From positions 1 to 64,000 of the forward strand of contig JBFWMG010000016.1 of the NCBI GenBank assembly GCA_050251715.1: a DNA stretch of 64,000 nucleotides. Reading direction: 5' to 3'. The translations under genes and the position numbers were made by a program. Positions 1 through 6,984 of the stretch are shown here, one piece after another. The notes under the pieces were generated by a model that saw only the letters and a program-made list of their open reading frames with translations, was not told the origin of the DNA and did no database searches. The DNA comes from JBFWMG01 sp050251715 (lineage in GTDB: Bacteria; Desulfobacterota; Desulfovibrionia; Desulfovibrionales; Desulfovibrionaceae). Positions within the stretch are counted from its first letter, which is position 1. Each line of letters starts with the position of its first letter.

Positions 1-1
1 G

Positions 2-1261
2 GGCAAAGTCGAGGTCGTCCCGGTCAAGCCCTGCAACACGCAGAAGGATCTGTCCCTGGCCTATTCCCCCGGCGTGGCCGAGGCGTGCAAGGCCATCCAC
101 GCCGATCCCGACCTGGTGGACACCTACACCGGCCGCGCCAACCTGGTGGCGGTCGTGTCCAACGGCACCGCCGTGCTCGGCCTCGGCAACATCGGGCCCA
201 AGGCGGGCAAGCCGGTCATGGAGGGCAAGGGCGTGCTCTTCAAGACCTTCTGCGACATCGACGTCTACGACATCAACCTCGACTGTTCCGATCCCGACCG
301 CCTCATCGACATCACCAAGGCGCTGGAGCCCACCTTTGGCGGCATCAACCTCGAAGACATCAAGGCGCCGGAATGTTTTTATATTGAGGAGACCCTGAAA
401 AAGGAGATGGGCATTCCCGTCTTCCACGACGACCAGCACGGCACTGCGGTCATCTCCGGCGCGGGCATTCTCAACGCCTGCGAGATCGCGGGCCGCAACA
501 TCGAAGACCTCAAGGTCGTGGTCGTGGGCGCGGGCGCGGCGGGCATTGCCTGCGCCACCTTCTACACCACCATCGGCATCGACCCCAAGAACATCTTCAT
601 GTTCGACTCCAAGGGGCTCATCTACAAGGGCAGGGGCGGCCTGAACAAGTACAAGGAAGCGTTCGCCCAGGCCAAGGATTGTGGCAGCCTGGCCGACTGC
701 ATGAAGGGCGCGGACATGTTCCTGGGCCTGTCCACCAAGAACCTGGTGAGCAAGGACATGGTCAAGTCCATGTGCCCCAATCCCATCATCTTCGCCATGG
801 CCAACCCGGACCCGGAAATCCCCTATGTGGACGCCAAGGAGGCCAACCCCAACTGCATGATGGGCACGGGCCGTTCCGACTTCCCCAACCAGATCAACAA
901 CGTGTCCGGCTTCCCCTACATCTTCCGGGGCGCGCTGGATGTGCGGGCCACGGAGATCAACGAGGCCATGAAGATCGCGGCCACCAAGGCCTTGGCCGCC
1001 CTGGCCAAGGAGCCGGTCCCGAGCGAGATCTGCGACGCCTACGGCGTGAAGGAACTCAGCTTCGGCATCGACTACATCATTCCCAAGCCGCTCGACCCGC
1101 GCCTGCTCGAGTGGGAAGTGCCCGCCGTGGCGCAGGCCGCCATGGATTCCGGCGTGGCCCGCGCGCCCATCGCCGACATGGACGCCTACCGCAAGAGCCT
1201 GGTCGACCGCCTGGCCAAATCCCGCGCCCGCATCGGCGCCTACGTCAAGAGCTACGAGTAG
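2..1261 (+). CDS. Malic enzyme, NAD(P)-dependent (5' end outside the window)
   Basis: Catalyses oxidative decarboxylation of malate to pyruvate and CO2 in the cytoplasm. The open frame runs from base 2 without a start, so the first residues lie upstream; a GTG at 74 is internal because family sequence (AYSPGVAEAC) already precedes and crosses it. Visible family signatures are AYSPGVAEAC, the metal/substrate segment FHDDQHGTAVI and a nucleotide-binding VVVGAGAAGIACA. The protein ends near residue 419 with no phosphotransacetylase domain, so it is the short bacterial form rather than the long MaeB type. The next gene is a carboxylate transporter on the same strand, which fits import and use of a C4 acid. 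Cofactor preference (NAD or NADP) cannot be read from the sequence. Confidence 0.93.
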   Translation, partial: GKVEVVPVKPCNTQKDLSLAYSPGVAEACKAIHADPDLVDTYTGRANLVAVVSNGTAVLGLGNIGPKAGKPVMEGKGVLFKTFCDIDVYDINLDCSDPDRLIDITKALEPTFGGINLEDIKAPECFYIEETLKKEMGIPVFHDDQHGTAVISGAGILNACEIAGRNIEDLKVVVVGAGAAGIACATFYTTIGIDPKNIFMFDSKGLIYKGRGGLNKYKEAFAQAKDCGSLADCMKGADMFLGLSTKNLVSKDMVKSMCPNPIIFAMANPDPEIPYVDAKEANPNCMMGTGRSDFPNQINNVSGFPYIFRGALDVRATEINEAMKIAATKALAALAKEPVPSEICDAYGVKELSFGIDYIIPKPLDPRLLEWEVPAVAQAAMDSGVARAPIADMDAYRKSLVDRLAKSRARIGAYVKSYE

Positions 1262-1277
1262 CAAATAGCCCATCATC

Positions 1278-1317
1278 GGCTCCCTTCCCGGCTTGGGTGG
1301 AAGACGGGGAGGGAGCC
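1278..1317 (+). terminator. Stem-loop between malic enzyme and the transporter
   Basis: The arms GGCTCCCTTCCC (1278-1289) and GGGGAGGGAGCC (1306-1317) pair over 12 bp with one G-T pair. No T-tract follows, so this is more likely an mRNA-stabilising or attenuating hairpin than a full intrinsic terminator. Confidence 0.4.
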
Positions 1318-1395
1318 CAGGGCATTCCATAACGGGCCGCAGGCCCACACAAGAGCATCATTACCCAACACCGTTAACACACCGAGGAAGAAGCT

Positions 1396-2742
1396 ATGAA
1401 ACAATTCCTGAACGTGGCGCTCATGACCGTGGCGGTCTTGCTGGCAACGGTCGGCGTATGCCTTGCGGCGGAGGCCGCCAAGGCGCCCGTCGATCCGACC
1501 AACGCCTACATCACCCTGGCTGTGCTCGGCGTTTCCGCCGTGTTGTTCTTCACGGAAATCGTGCCCCTGCCCGTAACGGCCATGCTCGTGCCCGTGGCCC
1601 TGTCCATCTTCCATATCGTCCCGGCCAAGAAGGCCTTCGCCAACTTCGGCAACGTGTGGGTCGTCATCTTCATGGCCATGTTCGTTGTCGGTGAGGCGAC
1701 TTTCGTCACCGGTTTCGCGGACAAGGTGGGCAAGTGGACCGTCAAGACGGCGGGCAAAAGCGAGACCAAGCTGCTGCTGCTCTCCATGATCGTGATCGGC
1801 GGCCTGTCCGCATTCCTGTCCAACACCGGCACCACGGTGGTGGCCATTCCCATGATCCTGGGCATGTGCGCCACCTCGGGCATCCGCCCCGGCAAGATCC
1901 TCATGCCCGTGGCCTTTGCCTCGTCCCTGGGCGGCACCATCACCCTGGTGGGCACGCCCCCCAACGGCCTGGTCAACTCCGTGCTGGGCAAGATGGGCCC
2001 GGCGGGCATCCAGCCCTTCGGCTTCTTTGAATTCGCCAAGTTCGGCGTGCCGCTGCTCCTCGTGGGCGTGCTGTACTACGCCCTCATCGGCAAGAAGTTC
2101 CTGCCCAATTCCGTGGTCGAGTGCTCGCCCGAGGAAGAGGCGGCCAAGCCCAAGCGCCCTGAGAAGATGTTCTGGTCCCTGGGGATTTTCGCCTTTGTGG
2201 TCGCGGCCATGGCCTCCAATTTCCTGCCCCTGGTCACGGCCGCCATGCTGGGCGCATGCCTCGTGGTCATCACCGGCTGCATGACCATGAAGGAGGCCTT
2301 CAGGAGCGTTGACTGGACCACCATCTTCCTGTTCGCGGGCATGCTGTCCATGTCCACGGCCATGGTGGATTCCGGCGCCGCCGCCCTCATCGCCGAAAGC
2401 GTGGTGTCCCACGTGTCCAGCCCGGTCATGCTGCTGGCGGTCATGTGCGGCCTCACCGCGCTGGTGACCAACTTCATGTCCAACACCGCCACCACCGCGC
2501 TCATGGCCCCCCTGGCCGTGCCCATCGCCGTGGCCAGCGGCGTGTCGCCCCTGCCGCTGCTCATGGGTATCGCCATGTCCGCCTCGGCCTGCTTCCTGAC
2601 CCCGGTGGCCACCCCGCCCAACACCATCGTGCTCGGCCCCGGCAACTACACGTTCATGGATTACTTCAAGGCGGGCTGGCCCCTGCAGCTCATCAGCCTC
2701 ATCTTGTGCGTGGCGGTCATCCCCATGATCTGGCCCTTCTAG
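1396..2742 (+). CDS. DASS/SLC13-family carboxylate (Na+ or H+ symport) transporter
   Basis: A 448-residue polytopic inner-membrane protein of the divalent anion:sodium symporter family. Both hallmark Ser-Asn-Thr hairpin motifs are present: FLSNTGTTVVAIP near residue 140 and FMSNTATTALMAP near residue 360. TPPNGL and TPPNTI follow at the matching inverted-repeat positions. The N-terminus (about 25 residues ending ATVGVCLAA) looks like a cleavable signal peptide or extra helix before the first core helix. A GAGGAAG ribosome site lies 6-8 bases before the ATG. It sits 134 bases after malic enzyme, so malate or another C4-dicarboxylate is the likely substrate, but this is inferred from context. 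Its TAG stop is also the first bases of an intergenic repeat. Confidence 0.9.
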   Translation: MKQFLNVALMTVAVLLATVGVCLAAEAAKAPVDPTNAYITLAVLGVSAVLFFTEIVPLPVTAMLVPVALSIFHIVPAKKAFANFGNVWVVIFMAMFVVGEATFVTGFADKVGKWTVKTAGKSETKLLLLSMIVIGGLSAFLSNTGTTVVAIPMILGMCATSGIRPGKILMPVAFASSLGGTITLVGTPPNGLVNSVLGKMGPAGIQPFGFFEFAKFGVPLLLVGVLYYALIGKKFLPNSVVECSPEEEAAKPKRPEKMFWSLGIFAFVVAAMASNFLPLVTAAMLGACLVVITGCMTMKEAFRSVDWTTIFLFAGMLSMSTAMVDSGAAALIAESVVSHVSSPVMLLAVMCGLTALVTNFMSNTATTALMAPLAVPIAVASGVSPLPLLMGIAMSASACFLTPVATPPNTIVLGPGNYTFMDYFKAGWPLQLISLILCVAVIPMIWPF

Positions 2743-2844
2743 AGCATCTTAACTTTGAAAAGCTTCGATGCTCTTACGCATTTTATTGAAATAATGAATC
2801 ATTATTTCAAATCGTCACATCGTTTCAATGTGACGATGCGCCAG
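2739..2844 (+). repeat. Structured intergenic repeat, copy 1 (forward)
   Basis: This is one of four related ~105-bp elements (others at 39981, 61900 and 62641). It starts with CTAGAGCATC and folds as three consecutive stem-loops: AGAGCATC/GATGCTCT, TTGAAATAATG/ATTATTTCAA, and CGTCACAT/ATGTGACG. The outer ends resemble short inverted repeats of the form CTAGWGCAT. The first TAG is the stop codon of the preceding transporter gene. The third stem differs in sequence from copy 4 but keeps its pairing, which suggests the structure is maintained. Confidence 0.75.
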
Positions 2845-2866
2845 GACCATGCCCGGAGAACCAGCC

Positions 2867-3085
2867 ATGGAACGCGCCATTAACACCGCCTCTCCCCTGC
2901 CGGGCGCCATGCCCGGCAGGAAGTGCGGCGACCGGCCCCTGCCCCGTCTGCCCCTGGCGCGCCTGATGGCCGCCGTGGTGGACACCACGGCCATGACCGC
3001 CGCCAGCGTGCTGGCCGTCACCGCGACGGTGGCCGTGGCCTTTGCCGCCTTTCATCCGCATCTGGCGGCAACGCTCTTCGGCTGA
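2867..3085 (+). CDS. Small hypothetical protein with one probable membrane helix
   Basis: A 72-residue reading frame. I chose the ATG at 2867 because GGAGAA lies at suitable spacing; an upstream ATG at 2849 is possible. The N-terminal half is basic and Pro-rich, and the C-terminal third (TAASVLAVTATVAVAFAAF) is hydrophobic enough to span the membrane. I recognise no family. The gene sits between an intergenic repeat and a degraded gene, so it could be spurious. Confidence 0.35.
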   Translation: MERAINTASPLPGAMPGRKCGDRPLPRLPLARLMAAVVDTTAMTAASVLAVTATVAVAFAAFHPHLAATLFG

Positions 3086-3125
3086 TATGAATGGGAGCAG
3101 AAAATACCTACTTTCGTGCTCACAT

Positions 3126-3704
3126 TTATAAGGACGGCCCCGCAGGCAGCGGGGCCAAGCGGCGCAGCCGCCGGAGCGCGGCGTTAGTTCGTTTGCGCTC
3201 CGAGTGGCAACGCCCCCCGTACTGGAGCGCAAAGGGCACCCTTTGCGCCCCGTTTTGGGGTTCATCCGGGTGATGGGTGCTTTTGACAAAGGGAAGGGAC
3301 ATGGCGTTCATGAAGAACTGATCGACCTGTACCTTCTCGATGATTCCCCGGTCAGCCAACCAGATCTGGTCCGCCAAGTCTGCCGACGTGGCGTTCGCCC
3401 CGATTTCGACGTCGATACCCGTCCCGGCGATTATTTCCTGCATGAAATCCCCCCCGGGGGGGCGAGATTTCATGCACATAAAACAGCGCTGCGGCCAGAT
3501 CCTCCGAGGCCGTTCTGCCTGGCGTCCGCAAAAGGAGGCTGCTGGCGTTGTAGCCCAGGCCGTCTTCCTGCTGGACTGGTGGCAACGCTACGCCACGTCG
3601 GAAAAATTGGCGGCATGGTGCGCCTGAAGGGCAATGAGATGCTTCCTGTCGATTCGCCGGAGTCTCTCCGGCGCCGAAAAGCGGCGCAGGGTGAATGTCG
3701 CCAT
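3126..3704 (-). pseudogene. Frameshifted remnant of an unidentified protein gene
   Basis: Continuous protein-like sequence is spread over three reading frames on the minus strand. Frame 1 starts at an ATG at 3704 after a GGGGTAAGTC ribosome site, gives MATFTLRRFSAPERLRRID, and ends at a TAG near 3588. The next frame carries QQEDGLGYNASSLLLRTP and ASEDLAAALFYVHE. After a second break at the palindrome 3440-3475 the third frame gives IIAGTGIDVEIGANATSADL and DQIWLADRGIIEKVQVDQF. The pieces look like successive parts of one acidic helical protein that has lost its frame twice. I do not recognise the function. It follows the Cys-rich small gene on the same strand by 27 bases. Confidence 0.55.
3440..3475. 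repeat. Long perfect-arm palindrome with C7/G7 core
   Basis: The arms GCATGAAATC (3440-3449) and GATTTCATGC (3466-3475) are perfect inverted copies. Between them a run of C meets a run of G (3449-3462), followed by CGA. The palindrome sits exactly where the degraded gene changes frame, and its arms repeat coding sequence from both sides of the break, so it may have arisen by local inverted duplication. It has no T-tract and is not an intrinsic terminator. Confidence 0.8.
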
Positions 3705-3730
3705 GACTTACCCCTCTTGCCTCGCCGTTA

Positions 3731-3919
3731 CTAATTGTTGTTATTATCTTTTTTTACACCCAGATCCGTTGGCGCACAACAACAGCCCTGCGCTGCGGGA
3801 CTATTTGAAGACGAACTTTTTTCTTCATTCGAATCGACTTCTTCAAGCTCCAATGAGCAACAAGAGGATTTTTGTCCGAAGATTTTTTTGAAAAAGCTGG
3901 CCTTTTTTTCGTCTTTCAT
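3731..3919 (-). CDS. Small Cys-rich hydrophilic protein of the permease operon
   Basis: A 62-residue protein beginning MKDEKKASFFKKIFGQ, with a basic amphipathic N-terminus, an acidic Ser-rich middle, a CC pair (SCCSLELEE) and a CCC cluster (QGCCCAPTDLG), then KKDNNNN. An AGGGAG ribosome site lies 9 bases before the ATG. The start is only 19 bases after the stop of the permease on the same strand, so the two are co-transcribed. Clustered vicinal cysteines suggest binding of a soft metal or metalloid, possibly delivering it to the permease. That function is inferred; I know of no characterised member. Confidence 0.75.
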   Translation of the reverse strand: MKDEKKASFFKKIFGQKSSCCSLELEEVDSNEEKSSSSNSPAAQGCCCAPTDLGVKKDNNNN

Positions 3920-3938
3920 CGGCTTTTCTCCCTATAAA

Positions 3939-4841
3939 TTAGAGAATAGTGTTGAATGCGTATCCGCCCATGACGGCTGTTGTCCAGATGACAGCCACGA
4001 TTGCGCCCACCAAACGCTTTCTAAAAATACTCGCCAGCATGGCCATTTCGGGTATCGCCATGCCTGCCCCGCCGATAATTAACGCGATAACCGCGCCCAT
4101 GCTCATCCCCTTTTGCGACAAGGCCAACCCAATCGGAATGGCTGTTTCAGCCCTGATATAGAGCGGTACGCCAATACTAGCTGCGATAGGAATAGCAAAT
4201 GGGTTGTCTGGACCGGCTATGTTTGTCACAAAGTCTTGAGGAATGTATCCATAAATCCCAGCTCCGATTGCGACACCGACAAGAAGATAGACGAGTACCG
4301 CTCTAAAATCGCCCCATGCTGATATAAATGACTCTTTTAATTTCCCAGAAAATGTTATTGGACTATTTTCAGAACCATGGGGAACGCTACAACACTTCTG
4401 CTTGACCCTCACTCGTTTGACATAGTTCGCCCCATTGAGTTTTTCAAGAAATACACCGAAGAGCATCGACCCCACAAAAGTGACTCCGAAATAGAGTAAG
4501 CACGCTTTTATCCCCATCAGTGCCCAGACCATACTGATAATGATGGGGTTGAGCAGAGGTGAAGCGATGACAAATGACATAACCGGCCCAAACGGTGCAC
4601 CAGCATTCAGCATGCCAAGCGTCATTGGTATGGTTGAGCATGCGCAAAAAGGGGTGAGCGATCCAACCACGGCCCCCAGAAAGTTGCCCCAAATCCCGCG
4701 ACGCGAGAGCCACAGTCTGAGTTTTTCTTGCGGTATATACATTAATGCCAAAGCAACAATCGTGCTGATACCCAAAAAAAGCACCGTCAGCTCTGTGGTA
4801 ATGATAAAAAAATATTGAACGGTACTGATTAGGTTGTTCAT
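3939..4841 (-). CDS. DUF318/UPF0718 (ArsP-like) permease
   Basis: An inner-membrane protein of 300 residues with about eight hydrophobic segments. The conserved loop TPFCACSTIP after the second helix is the hallmark of the DUF318 permease family, whose characterised member ArsP exports trivalent organoarsenicals. A central cytoplasmic loop contains a KQKCC pair, and RAETAIPIG and GGAGMAIPEMAM match the second half of the family. I start at the ATG at 4841 because AAGGAG precedes it by 8 bases; the frame is open to 4880, but that extension would run through the operator. The gene lies between a MarR regulator upstream and a Cys-rich small protein downstream. Export of a metalloid or soft metal is likely, but the substrate is unproven. 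Confidence 0.85.
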   Translation of the reverse strand: MNNLISTVQYFFIITTELTVLFLGISTIVALALMYIPQEKLRLWLSRRGIWGNFLGAVVGSLTPFCACSTIPMTLGMLNAGAPFGPVMSFVIASPLLNPIIISMVWALMGIKACLLYFGVTFVGSMLFGVFLEKLNGANYVKRVRVKQKCCSVPHGSENSPITFSGKLKESFISAWGDFRAVLVYLLVGVAIGAGIYGYIPQDFVTNIAGPDNPFAIPIAASIGVPLYIRAETAIPIGLALSQKGMSMGAVIALIIGGAGMAIPEMAMLASIFRKRLVGAIVAVIWTTAVMGGYAFNTIL

Positions 4842-4861
4842 TCCACAATTCTCCTTGTCAA

Positions 4862-4878
4862 GGTTGACATCGTCAACC
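4862..4878 (-). promoter_or_regulatory. Operator-like palindrome before the permease gene
   Basis: GGTTGAC-ATC-GTCAACC is a perfect 7-3-7 inverted repeat in the gap between the MarR gene and the permease start. The same arms occur at 5403-5419 before the MarR gene. Two identical sites flanking a MarR gene strongly suggest that they are its binding sites. Confidence 0.7.
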
Positions 4879-4895
4879 ATATGCGTAAAAAAAAG

Positions 4896-5324
4896 TCAGG
4901 CCTTCAGGGCAGTTGCCATTGCTGTAAGCAACTTAACGATGTCGGCCACTGTGTACCCCGGCATTTTTGCGGCAATGACATGAAACTGCTCCATATAACG
5001 TGAATTAGCGGACGACAGGACGCGCTCTCCGGACGCTGTCATTTCCACGCAGCAGACCCTTGCATCTTCATGGGATTTAATCTTCTGGACATATCCTTTC
5101 TTTTCAAGCCGGTTAACAATCCTGGTTGCTCCGCTTTTTGTAAATCCAAGCGAATAGCCAACATCCTGTACCGCGCAATGGTATGTGGTGGAGACTTTGT
5201 CCAGTGCTATGAATTCCGGCATGGTAAGGTTTTCGCAGCACTCTCCATTCAACCCCTTTGGGCCAAAATGCCAAGCAATCTCGATTAACGACCTGCTTAT
5301 ATCTGAAATCGCGCCTTGGGTCAT
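4896..5324 (-). CDS. MarR-family transcriptional regulator, Cys-rich
   Basis: A 142-residue winged-helix protein. The recognition region reads CAVQDVGYSLGFTKSGATRI followed by VNRLEKKGYVQK, typical of MarR proteins, and the wing is KIKSHEDARVCCVEMTASG. The ATG at 5324 is preceded by GGAGG; the longer frame (to 5444) would translate the operator. Two vicinal Cys pairs (GECCEN and RVCCVE) are unusual and could sense a thiol-reactive metalloid directly. It is the first gene of a three-gene unit with the permease and the small Cys-rich protein. Local codon use is visibly more AT-rich than in the flanking genes, suggesting acquisition. Confidence 0.88.
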   Translation of the reverse strand: MTQGAISDISRSLIEIAWHFGPKGLNGECCENLTMPEFIALDKVSTTYHCAVQDVGYSLGFTKSGATRIVNRLEKKGYVQKIKSHEDARVCCVEMTASGERVLSSANSRYMEQFHVIAAKMPGYTVADIVKLLTAMATALKA

Positions 5325-5387
5325 GCGACCTCCATTTGAGTGAAACGCATCAAGGCCCTTGTCGAACCCTATGCAATCCCAGGAGGC

Positions 5388-5419
5388 AAGATACCTCCAA
5401 TTGGTTGACTGCGTCAACC
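5388..5419 (-). promoter_or_regulatory. MarR-gene promoter overlapping an operator
   Basis: GGTTGAC-TGC-GTCAACC (5403-5419) repeats the arms seen at 4862-4878. Read on the minus strand it contains a -35 box TTGACG (5412-5417), 18 bases before a -10-like TATCTT (5388-5393). A protein bound here would block the promoter, which fits autorepression. Confidence 0.6.
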
Positions 5420-6135
5420 GTATTTTTGAGAAATATTCTCGCACCTGATTTCCGAAACGCCCATGAGCCCCTGGTAGACAACGCCTGAAGAAAGTCGGCT
5501 TAAAACCTACGCACAGCTAGAAACCAGATGCTCGACCAGGGGCGGAACCGAGGCGGTTGCGGGTGCTATTGGACGCGCATCCCAACCGTCGCCGTTTCTG
5601 GCACTCACTCCATCCAGCCCCCCGGCCCCACCGGAGGTGTTTCCGGATGAACCTTGTTTTTGGGGAGACGCCCCTCGGCTACCCGCCGCGTCTTCTTGTC
5701 CTGCCGCACCTGCAGCGCCCCTCACCCGCCCCCCCGTGCCTGCCCACGCCTGCGCCCTCGACTTTCCCGCACCGCAAGAAACATTATGATATCAGCATAG
5801 TATCACACCATTGTCTTGATCGATCAATCAATCAAAATCCTTGCCGCCGCCCTGCGGAACGTATGCATTCCCACCAAACAAGAATGGTTTCGGACGAGGC
5901 AGGAAAACAGGGACGCGCTCGGAAGGCTGACGGAAATAACCCTTTTATTTTAACATATTATCAGGCACGCGCTTGTGGCATGCTCCCTGCAAAACGCCAG
6001 GAGCCACATTTTGTTTGCGCCGCGCCACCCGGCCCGGCGCGCACAGGGCAAGGGACGCGGACAGCGGCCATTCCGGCGGCGGTTCCGGCACACGCGACAC
6101 GGCCCGCAAGGGCCGCCAAACCACACGGGCGAGAC
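5420..6135. other. Long intergenic region between the MarR gene and nfnA
   Basis: About 700 bases with no convincing gene. It contains a widely spaced inverted repeat GCCCCTGGT (5467-5475) / ACCAGGGGC (5535-5543), a GC- and Pro-codon-rich stretch (5550-5770), an AT-rich part with the perfect palindrome TTGATCGATCAA (5816-5827), and a -24/-12-like site at 5976-5990. It probably holds the nfnAB control region. Confidence 0.5.
5976..5990 (+). promoter_or_regulatory. Candidate sigma54 promoter for nfnAB
   Basis: TGGCATGCTCCCTGC has the required GG-N10-GC spacing and differs from the TGGCACG-N4-TTGC consensus at two positions. Transcription would begin near 6002, giving a ~134-base leader to nfnA. 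This is pattern matching only. Confidence 0.35.
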
Positions 6136-6984
6136 ATGGCGAACACCATCATCAAAAAGGAACAGCTCATCCCGGACCAGACCAGCAAGCTGGTCATCGC
6201 CGCGCCGCGCATCGCGGCCAAGGCGAAGCCGGGAAATTTCGTGATCCTGCGCGTGCATGCCAAGGGCGAGCGCATCCCCCTGACCATTGCCGACGTGGAC
6301 AGGGAAAACGGCACCATCACCATCGTGTACCTGGTGCTCGGCAAGTCCACGGCCATGCTGGAGGCGCTGGGCGAGGGCGACACGATTCTCGACCTGTGCG
6401 GCCCGCTGGGCAAGGAAACCCACATCGAGAAGATGGACACGGTCATCTGCGTGGGCGGCGGCACGGGCATCGCGGCCATGCACCACATCGCCAAGGGGCA
6501 CCACGCCGCAGGCAACAAGGTGGTGGCCATCATCGGCGCGCGCAACAAGGATCTGCTGCTCTTCGAGAACGAGCTGCGGCTGTTCGCGTCCGAGGTGCTC
6601 ATCTCCACGGACGACGGCAGCTACGGCCACAAGGGGTTTGTCACCGAGCGGCTCAAGGCGCGGCTCGAAACGGACACCTCGGTCAAGGAAGTGGTGGCCG
6701 TGGGCCCGGTGCCCATGATGGCCGCCGTGTCCAGGACCACCGAGCCCTTCGGCGTCAAGACCACGGTAAGCCTCAACGCCATCATGGTGGACGGCATCGG
6801 CATGTGCGGCGCGTGCCGCGTGACCGTGGGCGGCGAAACCAGGTTCGCCTGCGTGGACGGCCCGGAATTCGACGGCCATCAGGTGGATTTCGCCGAGCTC
6901 GGCATGCGCCTGCGGGCCTTCAAGGATCTGGAACAGGAATCCCACACCCATTACCGCAGGTGCACATGCCATGACGGAAAATAA
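6136..6984 (+). CDS. nfnA: NfnA: small subunit of NADH-dependent NADP+:ferredoxin oxidoreductase (sulfide dehydrogenase SudB type)
   Basis: A 282-residue cytoplasmic flavoprotein of the ferredoxin-NADP reductase fold. The N-terminal FAD barrel includes the PGNFVILRVH and IPLTIADVD segments. Then comes an NAD(H)-binding GGGTGIAAMHHIA loop and a C-terminal [2Fe-2S] site with Cys in MCGACRVTVGG and FACVDGPEF. With NfnB it couples NADPH, NADH and ferredoxin by flavin-based electron bifurcation. The frame is open further upstream, but family similarity starts at the ATG at 6136. It overlaps nfnB by 14 bases, so translation is probably coupled. Confidence 0.93.
   Translation: MANTIIKKEQLIPDQTSKLVIAAPRIAAKAKPGNFVILRVHAKGERIPLTIADVDRENGTITIVYLVLGKSTAMLEALGEGDTILDLCGPLGKETHIEKMDTVICVGGGTGIAAMHHIAKGHHAAGNKVVAIIGARNKDLLLFENELRLFASEVLISTDDGSYGHKGFVTERLKARLETDTSVKEVVAVGPVPMMAAVSRTTEPFGVKTTVSLNAIMVDGIGMCGACRVTVGGETRFACVDGPEFDGHQVDFAELGMRLRAFKDLEQESHTHYRRCTCHDGK

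Noticed and set aside
3440..3475. Intrinsic terminator or phage attachment site at the C/G palindrome
   Set aside because: No T-tract on either side, no integrase-family recombinase beside it and no tRNA gene; it fits a duplication scar better.
3634..3891. An 85-codon plus-strand frame
   Set aside because: It crosses the pseudogene start and the Cys-rich gene in antisense and has no ribosome site.
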